Assembly: GCA_002316595.1 (NCBI GenBank)
Contig: DCDV01000001.1
Coordinates: forward strand, 1-17,434
Direction: 5' to 3'
Length of the DNA: 17,434 nucleotides
From: Mageeibacillus sp. UBA1046
Lineage (GTDB): Bacteria > Bacillota > Clostridia > Saccharofermentanales > DTU023
Shown here in pieces: positions 1 through 7,133 of the stretch. The notes under the pieces were generated by a model that was given only the letters and a program-made list of their open reading frames with translations, was not told the origin of the DNA and ran no database searches. The stretch's first letter is position 1. Each line of letters opens with the position of its first letter. The position numbers and the translations under genes are program-made.

Positions 1-1194
1 GCTTTCATGCTTGCCAAACACACGCTCTGTCTGATACTGACCCTTTCGCCCCTGCAAGCGCTGGTGACTTGTGATCCTTGTGTCTGCTTTGAATATTTCA
101 ATTAGAGAACTTGTGCTCTTAACATTGAGTTTCTGACTGATATACTGGAAAGGGACGGAATAGAACATGCCGTCTACTCTGATGTGATAATTAGGTTGGA
201 CGGTCGCGACTTTCCAGGTTGCCATTTCGTACCGCGTTTTAGGTAGATGGGTAAGCAGATCTTGCTCTTGTGCAAAAAGAGTCGCTCTGCTGCCCGTCTT
301 CTTCTGAAAGGCATGCGTATTGAAGATATCTACGTATTTCCAGACTTCCTCATTGAATTCTTCCAGAGTAAAAAAGGTTTGATTTCGTATTTTCCCCAGG
401 ATTTTATTTGCCAAATTATTAACTGAGCTCTCGACATTGGGTTTGTCGCGCGGACGTTTTATGCGCGCAGGAAGGATAAAGGTTGAGTAGTGCTCTGCCA
501 GTTCCTGATAATTTGCCTGAATGTCGGGCTCACAGTACGAAGGTTTTTTAATGCCCGTCTTCAAATTGTCGGGAATAACAGTTTTGGGAACTCCTCCAAG
601 AAACTCAAATAAATGTATGTTTGCAGTAATCCAGGCATCTATATCCATGCTGAGAAAACCTTCGGCATAACTGTATTGGCTGTAAGACATGGCTGCAACA
701 AAAATATATACGGGTATGAGTTCTCCACTGACGGGATCCTTCAGGTATCCGGTTTTGCCGGCCCAGTCCACTTCCACTTCTTTACCCGGAGTACGCTTAA
801 TGTGCATGGTGGCTCTGTTTTTTTGAGAATGAGCTCGATAGTAGTCACAGTAGCGTGAGTACATGTAGGGGCGCTTGCCGTTAGCGTGGGCTCTGTCACA
901 GTACTCCAACCACAAGAGCTGAAGCGTTACGCCAACTTTCCTCACTTCCTTTTCGATGTACTCACAGTCAGGCTGCTCATAGTCGCTCTCTATTAGCTTC
1001 TGAGGGTAAAGCAGTGCCCGGACTTGAGACTCTTCCAGACCACCTTCCTGGACCTTGTGCCAGCTTAAGTCCTGCTCATTTGCTGCCGTCAGTGTATTAC
1101 GGACGGTGGTGCGCGATATGCGCAGTGTTGTTGCGATTTGGCGCTGGCTGAACGATTCGTTCGCCATACGCAAAATCTCTCGATACTTTGTCAT
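1..1194 (-). CDS. istA: IS21-family transposase IstA (partial, 3' end off window)
   Basis: The reverse strand is open for 398 codons from an ATG at 1194 to the window edge with no stop. A strong AGGAGG site lies 6-7 nt before the ATG. The N-terminus starts MTKYREILRMANESFSQRQI and continues into a helix-turn-helix of the kind IS21 transposases use to bind their ends. A DDE-type rve catalytic core follows: the first Asp is in EVDWAG, the second in VIPDNLKTG and the Glu in KPNVESSVN. IstA cuts and joins DNA with the help of the AAA+ helper IstB, normally encoded just downstream, which here would lie beyond position 1. The reading frame looks intact as far as it can be seen. IstA proteins are usually about 400-520 residues, so roughly the last fifth is missing from view. 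The family call is secure; activity of this copy is unknown. Confidence 0.93.
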   Translation of the reverse strand, partial: MTKYREILRMANESFSQRQIATTLRISRTTVRNTLTAANEQDLSWHKVQEGGLEESQVRALLYPQKLIESDYEQPDCEYIEKEVRKVGVTLQLLWLEYCDRAHANGKRPYMYSRYCDYYRAHSQKNRATMHIKRTPGKEVEVDWAGKTGYLKDPVSGELIPVYIFVAAMSYSQYSYAEGFLSMDIDAWITANIHLFEFLGGVPKTVIPDNLKTGIKKPSYCEPDIQANYQELAEHYSTFILPARIKRPRDKPNVESSVNNLANKILGKIRNQTFFTLEEFNEEVWKYVDIFNTHAFQKKTGSRATLFAQEQDLLTHLPKTRYEMATWKVATVQPNYHIRVDGMFYSVPFQYISQKLNVKSTSSLIEIFKADTRITSHQRLQGRKGQYQTERVFGKHES

Positions 1195-1283
1195 TTTCGG
1201 ACCTCCTAAAAATATTGCCACTTTCGTGACAATTTATTCTAGCAAGGTCTTATGGCTTTATTCTCGGAATTAATGGATTCGGG

Positions 1284-1398
1284 GTCGGTAGAGCCGGTCC
1301 TCGTCGGTCGGAACTAGTTGATCTCGCTTGTCGGAACGGGTGGATCTCATACGTCGGAACGGTGGTTCAACTTGCTTCGGAATACTCACTAAGGGTAT
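1284..1398. repeat. 23-bp-period repeat block upstream of istA (probable IS21 end)
   Basis: The octamer GTCGGAAC occurs at exactly 1307, 1330 and 1353. Related octamers fall in the same register at 1284 (GTCGGTAG) and 1376 (TTCGGAAT). This makes five units on a strict 23-bp period. The units at 1307 and 1330 also share a GATCTC core. IS21-type elements carry multiple direct repeats at each end as transposase binding sites, so this is most simply the istA-proximal terminus. The exact outer tip cannot be fixed; a tip near 1388 or slightly further right is possible. Confidence 0.75.
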
Positions 1399-1462
1399 TG
1401 CTCGAAAGTGAGCAAAAGATTGTAGTAGTGGAGGGTCGCATAGTGTATAGAGTTGGAATTAG

Positions 1463-1716
1463 TATAAGTGTGTAGAAAATCTGATCGAGGAACATAGACT
1501 GGTGATTGAAGGCCTCACAAAAATGATCGACAAGCAAGAATTCAACAAATCGGAATTTAAAATGATTAAGGCAGCCTTGAAGAGCACTTCCAAAAGGAAG
1601 AATATTCAGGATTTAAAGCTGCTAATGAAAACATGACCGCAGAACAATTGCAGGCCGCTTTGGAGCCATTTGAGAAAGCTTCAGAAAAGGGCAGAGAAAA
1701 AGCAAAACAATATTGA
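1463..1716 (+). pseudogene. Frameshifted gene remnant, family not recognised
   Basis: Two overlapping open stretches in different frames join into one plausible protein. The first frame is open from 1463 and reads ...VENLIEEHRLVIEGLTK then MIDKQEFNKSEFKMIKAA up to about 1576; it then drifts to a stop at 1634-1636. The other frame, open from 1570 to the TGA at 1714-1716, continues LEEHFQKEEYSGFKAANENM and ends EPFEKASEKGREKAKQY. The joined product is charged, helical and about 80 residues, with no clear start codon or ribosome site. It is probably the C-terminal part of a gene truncated near the IS element and carrying a frameshift around 1570-1580. I do not recognise the family. Confidence 0.5.
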
Positions 1717-1731
1717 ATAAACTGAGAACTA

Positions 1732-1758
1732 AATGCCCGCAGTAAAACTGCGGGCATT
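1732..1758. terminator. Perfect 11-bp hairpin between convergent units
   Basis: AATGCCCGCAG (1732-1742) pairs perfectly with CTGCGGGCATT (1748-1758) around a 5-nt loop TAAAA. It lies 16 bp after the remnant gene on the plus strand and about 95 bp past the end of the minus-strand transporter operon. Neither side has a long T-run; the minus-strand exit (ATTTAGTT) is slightly more U-rich. It could serve either direction. Confidence 0.6.
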
Positions 1759-1854
1759 GCTTCAGCAGTGGGTTCGATGTTAGAGAGAAATCGCAGCCGC
1801 AAGATAAGCGACTGCGTTTTATAAACTGTTGCAAAAATTGTTATAAGAGTAAGT

Positions 1855-3006
1855 TTATACTTCGATCTTGAGATCGCCCGCTTTGATCAGGTCTTTTTTG
1901 CGCATGAGCTCCGAGACCAGTAAAGCGACAACTGCAGGAATGACAACGGAAACCAGTAGCAAGCCCAGCCAGTCAAACCAGGTGGGGCTTATGGCAGTCT
2001 CACCAATGGCCAGAGCATTCTTTGAAGGCGTGTACCAGCCGCTTACAACACCTATCGGGCCAACCAGTCCTGACGTGCCCATACCTGAGGAAATAGGCGG
2101 GCCGTTCTGTTTCAGCTTAAATATCACAGAGGCGACCGGGCCGTTGACAATAGAGGCAGCTACAGCAGGCAGCCAGAGTATAGATTTCTGCAGGAGGTTT
2201 GGAACCTGAAGCATGGAAGTACCAAGTCCTTGAGCCGCCAATCCTCCAACTTTGTTCTCCCGATAAGAAGCGACAGCAAAGCCGATCATGTGTGCGCAGC
2301 AGCCGGCATGAGCTGCGCCGCCGGCCAGACCTACCAGGCCAAACGATGCAGCGACTGCAGCAGAGCTGATCGGCAGAGTAAGCACAATGCCCATGATAGC
2401 TGAGACAATCACGCCCATGATAAAGGGCTGCTGCTCAGTTGCCCACATGATTGCGTAGCCGATGGCCGATGCAGCCTTGCCAATCGGCGGAGCCAGAATA
2501 TAAGCGGCAAAGACTCCGGTCAGGATAGTAACCAAGGGAGTTACAATCAGATCGATCGGGGTGATCTTGGAGACCAGCTTGCCGAAGAAAACTGCAATCA
2601 GAACCACAAAATAAACAGCCAGAGGACCGCCGGCCCCGCCTAAAGAATTCGCCGCCAGTCCCACGGCGACGGTCGAATAAAGCACAAAAGTAGGAGCCTT
2701 GAGATTATATGCTATGGCCACGGCCATGGCAGCTCCGGTCCCGGCAATAGCGTAACCGCCTATTTCGTTGAGAAAGGGCATACGCAGTAAGTTACCGATG
2801 GTGTTGATGATAGTGCCGATTAATAAAGAGGCGAAAAGGCCATGCGCCATCCCGCCCAGAGCTTCAATTCCCAGTCGCTGCCAGCTGGGCCGGATGTCTT
2901 GCTTCTGTAAGAAAGTCCGGAAACCCTTTAGTTCCGGCTCGATGTTATCCTGCTCGATGTTATCCGGCTCGGCGTTCTTGTCTGGACCGATGTTCTCATT
3001 ATTCAA
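1855..3006 (-). CDS. PTS EIIC_2-type membrane protein
   Basis: Polytopic membrane protein of 383 residues with roughly nine or ten hydrophobic segments. It matches the PTS_EIIC_2 family (Pfam PF13303) through the glycine-rich stretch GGAAHAGCCAHMIGFAV and the following GLGTSMLQVPNLLQK. No EIIA or EIIB domain is fused or nearby, so substrate and phosphorylation partner are unknown. I chose the TTG at 3006: GAGGAG at 3014-3019 sits 7 nt ahead of it, and the next in-frame ATG upstream (3090) would overlap the preceding gene and has no ribosome site. The hydrophilic N-terminus up to about residue 25 is followed by LQKQDIRPSWQRLGIEALGG, then the membrane part. It is the last gene of a minus-strand operon with two half-size permeases, 49 bp after the second; membrane transport is the likely shared role. 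Confidence 0.8.
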   Translation of the reverse strand: MNNENIGPDKNAEPDNIEQDNIEPELKGFRTFLQKQDIRPSWQRLGIEALGGMAHGLFASLLIGTIINTIGNLLRMPFLNEIGGYAIAGTGAAMAVAIAYNLKAPTFVLYSTVAVGLAANSLGGAGGPLAVYFVVLIAVFFGKLVSKITPIDLIVTPLVTILTGVFAAYILAPPIGKAASAIGYAIMWATEQQPFIMGVIVSAIMGIVLTLPISSAAVAASFGLVGLAGGAAHAGCCAHMIGFAVASYRENKVGGLAAQGLGTSMLQVPNLLQKSILWLPAVAASIVNGPVASVIFKLKQNGPPISSGMGTSGLVGPIGVVSGWYTPSKNALAIGETAISPTWFDWLGLLLVSVVIPAVVALLVSELMRKKDLIKAGDLKIEV

Positions 3007-3055
3007 TTCAATTCTCCTCAGACGTAGTATTGCTGCAATATCTCCATAGATTGTA

Positions 3056-3439
3056 CTAGAGAAATAATACTTCCAGGGCGTAAGCCACAAATCCTGCCAA
3101 TAGGCAAAAGGGAATACTGATCAAGGTTTTCCTGATATAAAAGCCTGCGCCCAGAAAAGCTGTTTCAAAGGGCAGCTTCGACATGCCTAAAAGGCACCAG
3201 CCGGTTATAGCGGCAATCACAGTTCCTAAACCGGCGCCGGAAGCCATGACCAAGGCAATAATAGGGAAGGCAGCATAGGGGCCGACCGCCATCAGCATGC
3301 CGCCGATGGTTCCCAGGAAAATTCCCCGAATGCCGGCCTCGGCGGAGAGCCAGCTATGGACAAACTCTGTCGGTATCAGGACTTCAATCAAGCCGGCGAG
3401 GATGAAGGCACCAATGATCAGGGGCAGCGTCTGCAGCAT
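3056..3439 (-). CDS. Half-size DUF318/ArsP-like permease, main part after amber codon
   Basis: 127-residue membrane protein beginning MLQTLPLIIGAFILAGLIEV, with about four hydrophobic segments. The pattern VGPYAAFP followed by FETAFLGAGFYIRKT parallels GGPYIYYP in the gene at 3544-4077, so the two genes are the paralogous halves of a permease of the DUF318/ArsP type. Half-size members of this family that I know are about 160 residues and start with one more transmembrane helix. That helix is encoded just upstream (3440-3547) in the same frame, separated only by a TAG codon directly before this ATG. Translation of this part would need reinitiation (TAG-ATG are adjacent) or amber readthrough. 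No good Shine-Dalgarno precedes the ATG. Substrate unknown. Confidence 0.75.
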   Translation of the reverse strand: MLQTLPLIIGAFILAGLIEVLIPTEFVHSWLSAEAGIRGIFLGTIGGMLMAVGPYAAFPIIALVMASGAGLGTVIAAITGWCLLGMSKLPFETAFLGAGFYIRKTLISIPFCLLAGFVAYALEVLFL

Positions 3440-3547
3440 CTAGATGACGCCTTGCTTCAGCCCTTCAACATGCTCGCCATTTTTTCTCCAATTGAGAAGG
3501 AAGAGGGCAAGCGCTGAAACGCTGAGAATAACGGTAGAAGTAATCAT
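3440..3547 (-). CDS. 35-aa leading segment of the second permease half, ends at in-frame TAG
   Basis: A short frame starts at ATG 3547, overlapping the TGA of the preceding gene in an ATGA junction, and runs 35 codons to TAG at 3442-3440. The product is MITSTVILSVSALALFLLNW followed by a charged tail RKNGEHVEGLKQGVI: one transmembrane helix plus a cytoplasmic linker. This is what half-size permeases of this family have at their N-terminus, and the TAG is in frame with the 127-aa frame that follows. Joined, the two give a 163-codon sense length, close to the usual size. Either a nonsense mutation (for example CAG to TAG) split the gene, or the two parts are made separately. It is too short for standard gene callers. 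Confidence 0.6.
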   Translation of the reverse strand: MITSTVILSVSALALFLLNWRKNGEHVEGLKQGVI

Positions 3548-4077
3548 TTCTTCTCACCGCCTTTGCTGATGAAATCCAGAGTCATCTCGGTTCCGACAAA
3601 ACGTCTGCCCAGCAGGCCGATAATAATCGGTATCGGCAACGTTATTATTGTTCTCAGTAAAGCGATTTCCGGGCTGATAAGACTGATCTCCATGGGCAGG
3701 CGGGAGAAATCGTAGACCTGCTTGCCGAAGATAAAAGAAGCGAAAACATAGACAGGCAGGTTTTTATCCCGGAAGCTTAAAATAAGGGGATAATAGATAT
3801 ACGGGCCGCCGGGGAACAGTCCGCCCACCAGGGCGCTGACCACAATCGCTTTCCAGCCTTTGAACCTGTTCAGCCACTTTTGCAGTAAATCTGCGGTGAT
3901 AAGGACATTGAGCTGGCCAATGACCAGAAAAGAGACAATCAGCATCAGAGCTGAGTTTAAGCCCGTACTGCCTGCCAGACCAAAGGCCTCACCAATCAGA
4001 TCGAAACCTCCGACAAAGAAAGTTACAACCAACAAGATAGCAATTGCAGCATAGACAATAATCAATGACTGTTTCAT
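3544..4077 (-). CDS. Half-size DUF318/ArsP-like permease, first subunit
   Basis: 177-residue membrane protein starting MKQSLIIVYAAIAILLVVTF, with four to five hydrophobic segments and a short charged tail (SKGGEKK). The conserved core GGLFPGGPYIYYPLIL and the following segment with LPMEISL line up with the VGPYAAFP and LPFETAF regions of the next gene, showing that the two are paralogous halves. It leads the minus-strand operon; its TGA overlaps the next ATG by 4 bp, indicating translational coupling. There is no Shine-Dalgarno before the ATG, and a strong promoter -10 ends 7 nt upstream, so the mRNA may be leaderless. Members of this permease superfamily include metalloid exporters, but nothing here fixes the substrate. 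Confidence 0.75.
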   Translation of the reverse strand: MKQSLIIVYAAIAILLVVTFFVGGFDLIGEAFGLAGSTGLNSALMLIVSFLVIGQLNVLITADLLQKWLNRFKGWKAIVVSALVGGLFPGGPYIYYPLILSFRDKNLPVYVFASFIFGKQVYDFSRLPMEISLISPEIALLRTIITLPIPIIIGLLGRRFVGTEMTLDFISKGGEKK

Positions 4078-4084
4078 ATCAGAT

Positions 4085-4113
4085 AATATAGCACATGTTA
4101 TAATGATTCTTAA
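4085..4113 (-). promoter_or_regulatory. Promoter of the permease/PTS operon
   Basis: On the minus strand an extended -10, TGC TATATT (4093-4085), lies 17 bp after a fair -35, TTAAGA (4113-4108). The predicted start point is 4077-4078, that is the A of the permease ATG or one base before it. The element overlaps the divergent uvrC promoter. Confidence 0.6.
4096..4104 (+). promoter_or_regulatory. Extended -10 promoter of uvrC
   Basis: A consensus extended -10, TGT TATAAT, with no convincing -35 at 17 bp. Predicted start is about 4111, giving a leader of about 40 nt before the uvrC ATG. It interleaves with the promoter of the divergent operon, so the two could compete. Confidence 0.6.
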
Positions 4114-4151
4114 TCTTTTGCAGTTGATAGATTGAAGGATGTTTGCCCCGG

Positions 4152-6227
4152 ATGGCTATTGAAAAGAAGAAATTTGATGCCAGACTGGATCTGGTGCCTG
4201 AGGAGCCTGGTGTATACCTGATGAAGGATCAATCAGGTTCTGTTATTTATGTCGGCAAGGCCAATAACCTGCGGCAGCGTTTGGCGAGCTATTTTACCGG
4301 GCATCCGGAAGGCGACGCCAAAGTGCTGGCAATGATCTCGCATATTGCTGATTTTGAGTACCTTATCTGTCAGAACGAGCTTGAGTCCTTAATACTGGAA
4401 GCCAACCTGATCAAGCAGTTCAAGCCGCGCTACAATATTCTTCTGCGCGATGACCGCGAATATCCGTATATACATATCACTTTGCAAGAAACGTACCCGC
4501 GTATACTTAAGGCTTTCCGCGTCGGCCCGGACAGCAAAGAAGGGGCTCGCTATTTCGGACCATATCTGAGCGGCGATATCTATCTCGCTCTGGAAGCGCT
4601 GCGCCAGATTTTTCCGATCAAGTCCTGCCGCAAAGTACTGCCCAGAGATATCGGCAAAGAGAGGCCTTGCCTGAATTATTATATCGGTCGCTGTATCGGC
4701 CCCTGCAAGGGTGATGTCTCAGCCGGGAGATACAGTGAGGTAATAGACGATGTTGTCAGCTTTCTGGAAGGGAAATATTCGGAGCTGCTGGTCAACTTGA
4801 CAAAGCAGATGAATGAGGCTGCTGCGGATCTCTCCTTTGAGCAGGCAGCTTTACTCAGAGACAGAATTGAAGCACTGAACAAGCTGCGGGAAAAACAGGT
4901 GGTAGTGAGCTCTGACAGAGGCGACAGAGATGTTCTCGGCTTAGCTCGTAATGGCAGTGAAGTCTGTCTGCAAAAGCTGGAGGTCAGAGAAGGCCGGGTT
5001 AACAGTCATGTCCAGACTTTCGCTGAAGACGGCTCAGATACCGATGCTGCCTATCTGGAAGCTTTTATCTCTCAGCATTATACGGACACGGTGCTGATTC
5101 CAAAGGAGATTCTCCTGCCGGTTGAGCTGGAAGATCAGGTTTTGATTGCCAGCTGGCTGTCTAAGCTGGCTGGACATAAAGTCAAGCTGCACAGAGCCCG
5201 GCGCGGCGACAAGAAACGTCTGCTGGAGATGGCCGGGAAAAACGCAGAGGAAGCTTTGCAGCGTTATACCCTGATGGGAGGGAAGAGTGCGACCGGCCTG
5301 GATCTGACGCTGAAAGAGCTTGCTAGACTTACAGGCAGTGAAGGGGCGATCCAGAGAATCGAAGCATATGACATCTCCAATGTGGGCTCTACGGACAGGG
5401 CAGGCTCCATGGTAGTGTTTCAGGGAGGCCGTCCGGAACGCTCGTCCTATCGTCATTTTACTATTGCCAGTTTTGAGGGTATTGATGATTATTCCGCGAT
5501 GTATGAAGTAATTGAGAGGCGCTTGCGGCGACTTGATGATGAGGAGTTTGGCCGCAGACCGGACCTGATCTTAGTTGACGGCGGCCTTGGCCATGTTAAA
5601 AAGGTGGAACCTCTTATTCCGGAAGAAATTGCTCTGGCAGGGATTGTCAAGGATGATCGTCACCGTACCCGCGGTCTGGTTTTGCCATCAGGTAAAGTAA
5701 TAGAACTGCGTTCCGACAATGAACCCTCATTTTTGCTGGTAGCGAAAAAGACAGCGGATAAAGCAGCAGATAAAACAGCGGTTCTAGCTGCTGAAATTGC
5801 TACTGACATTTCATCCGGCAGCTCAATATATGCTGTTTCGGAGAATGCTGAAGAATCGAAGAATGTGGAAAGTGAACGTGCCATCCGCATAGGTCTGCTG
5901 CGTCTCTTAACGGCAATCCAGGATGAAGCTCATCGATTTGCCAGGCGGCTCAGCAGCAATATACATAAACGCCGGCAAATGCGTCTTTTACTGGAAGAGG
6001 TTCCCGGTGTCGGACCGGCTACGAGAAAAAAGCTTTTGGAAAACTTTGAAGGTCTGCAAGGTATTGCGGCGGCTTCACTGGAGGAATTGAGCGCGGTCCC
6101 CGGCATTCCCGCCAAGACCGCAGCAGCTGTCTATGACTACTTTCATCCCAACAATGGAGCAGGCAGTGATGAAATTTCTGGAAGCGAATCTGCAAATGTC
6201 GATGAAGAAGAGGAAGAAATGAAATGA
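4152..6227 (+). CDS. uvrC: Excinuclease ABC subunit C
   Basis: UvrC makes both incisions in UvrABC nucleotide excision repair. Domains in order: GIY-YIG nuclease (GVYLMKD, then IYVGKANNLRQRL, about residues 15-95); an Fe-S type cysteine set at 159, 173, 181 and 185; a UVR domain (LSFEQAALLRDRIEAL); an RNase H-like C-terminal nuclease with D407 (AYDISN), D446 (GIDDYSAM) and D476 (LVDGG) and H594 (DEAHRF); and a tandem helix-hairpin-helix (EVPGVGPATRKKL, VPGIPAKTAA). At 691 residues it is longer than the usual 590-620. The excess is an Ala/Lys/Ser/Glu-rich insert of about 55 residues at roughly 525-580 and an acidic C-terminal tail ending DEEEEEMK. I chose ATG 4152, with AAGGA 12 nt upstream; a TTG at 4143 is in frame but only 3 nt from that site. 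Its stop overlaps the next gene by 4 bp. Confidence 0.96.
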   Translation: MAIEKKKFDARLDLVPEEPGVYLMKDQSGSVIYVGKANNLRQRLASYFTGHPEGDAKVLAMISHIADFEYLICQNELESLILEANLIKQFKPRYNILLRDDREYPYIHITLQETYPRILKAFRVGPDSKEGARYFGPYLSGDIYLALEALRQIFPIKSCRKVLPRDIGKERPCLNYYIGRCIGPCKGDVSAGRYSEVIDDVVSFLEGKYSELLVNLTKQMNEAAADLSFEQAALLRDRIEALNKLREKQVVVSSDRGDRDVLGLARNGSEVCLQKLEVREGRVNSHVQTFAEDGSDTDAAYLEAFISQHYTDTVLIPKEILLPVELEDQVLIASWLSKLAGHKVKLHRARRGDKKRLLEMAGKNAEEALQRYTLMGGKSATGLDLTLKELARLTGSEGAIQRIEAYDISNVGSTDRAGSMVVFQGGRPERSSYRHFTIASFEGIDDYSAMYEVIERRLRRLDDEEFGRRPDLILVDGGLGHVKKVEPLIPEEIALAGIVKDDRHRTRGLVLPSGKVIELRSDNEPSFLLVAKKTADKAADKTAVLAAEIATDISSGSSIYAVSENAEESKNVESERAIRIGLLRLLTAIQDEAHRFARRLSSNIHKRRQMRLLLEEVPGVGPATRKKLLENFEGLQGIAAASLEELSAVPGIPAKTAAAVYDYFHPNNGAGSDEISGSESANVDEEEEEMK

Positions 6228-6943
6228 GAGTGTTCGCTATTGGTGATCTGCATCTTTCTACTTCTGTCGATAAGCCGATGGATATCTTTGGCGTCCGATG
6301 GCAAAATCACACTGAGAAAATCCAAAGGAATTGGCAAAATACTGTTAAGCCGGAAGATCTGGTTATCATCGCAGGAGATATTTCCTGGGCGACTGATTTA
6401 GCAGAAGCTCTGCCTGATTTACAGCTGATCGATAATTTGCCGGGTGAGAAAATTCTTTTGCGCGGCAATCATGACTATTGGTGGCAATCAATCACCAAAC
6501 TCAGATTATTAAGGCAGACGGAGGGATTGAGCACTCTGGACTTTCTGCAAAATGATGCCTTTTTGCTTGAGGATGGAACAGTAATCTGCGGCACCCGTGG
6601 CTGGCTGTTGCCGGGAGACACGGACTATGAGGCAGAGACAGACGAGAAGATCATGAAGCGTGAGCTGATACGCCTGAAAATGTCTTTGCAGGAAGCAAAA
6701 AAACTGCATGATCCCGGTAAACCTTTGCTGGCCGCTGTACATTACCCGCCCTTTGTGAAAGCAGTCGATGAAAATGAAGTGACCGCTCTCCTAGAAGAGT
6801 TTAAGGTCACTGATTGCGTCTTCGGGCATATCCATCATCTCTGGTCCAGGCTGCGTCTTGACAGGCAGGAGATCCGCGGCATCCTCTATAGTCTGGTGGC
6901 CTGCGATCAGATCGATTTCACTCCCAAGCTGATCATCCCTTAA
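6224..6943 (+). CDS. Calcineurin-like metallophosphoesterase
   Basis: 239-residue soluble protein with the full dimetal phosphoesterase signature: GDLHLS (D8, H10), GDISW (D52), GNHDYWW (N82, H83, D84), VHYPPF (H173) and FGHIHH (H202, H204). The start ATG overlaps the uvrC TGA (ATGA), so it is probably translated by coupling in the uvrC mRNA. Standalone proteins of this type in Firmicutes are mostly uncharacterised; hydrolysis of a phosphodiester or nucleotide is the safe general prediction. No signal peptide is present, so it should act in the cytoplasm. The link to uvrC is positional only and does not show a repair role. Confidence 0.9.
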   Translation: MRVFAIGDLHLSTSVDKPMDIFGVRWQNHTEKIQRNWQNTVKPEDLVIIAGDISWATDLAEALPDLQLIDNLPGEKILLRGNHDYWWQSITKLRLLRQTEGLSTLDFLQNDAFLLEDGTVICGTRGWLLPGDTDYEAETDEKIMKRELIRLKMSLQEAKKLHDPGKPLLAAVHYPPFVKAVDENEVTALLEEFKVTDCVFGHIHHLWSRLRLDRQEIRGILYSLVACDQIDFTPKLIIP

Positions 6944-7075
6944 CACTAAAATCCGCCCTGACACTTTATGCCCGCATCGCCCGAACGTTCTGACCGACGT
7001 TTCCATATGAAGAATAAACTGCTGCGGAAAAGCCAATATTATTTCTGCTGTAATACCCGATAACGCCTTCGCTTA

Positions 7076-7084
7076 TGCTATAGT
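7076..7084 (+). promoter_or_regulatory. Extended -10 promoter of the yicC-remA-gmk unit
   Basis: TGC TATAGT matches an extended -10 with five of six bases in the hexamer. No good -35 is seen. Predicted start is near 7091, about 43 nt before yicC. The 190-bp gap after the phosphoesterase (6944-7133) otherwise shows no hairpin or repeat that I can support. Confidence 0.45.
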
Positions 7085-7133
7085 TAGGAATAACAAAATC
7101 GTATTAAAGAGAGCAAATCAGGCGGAGGTTATT

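Noticed and set aside
1868..2209. 113-codon plus-strand frame opposite the PTS gene
   Set aside because: Antisense to a clear membrane protein gene; composition is a shadow of its hydrophobic codons.
3007..3090. ATG 3090 as start of the PTS EIIC_2 gene
   Set aside because: It would overlap the preceding gene and lacks a ribosome site, while TTG 3006 has GAGGAG at 7 nt.
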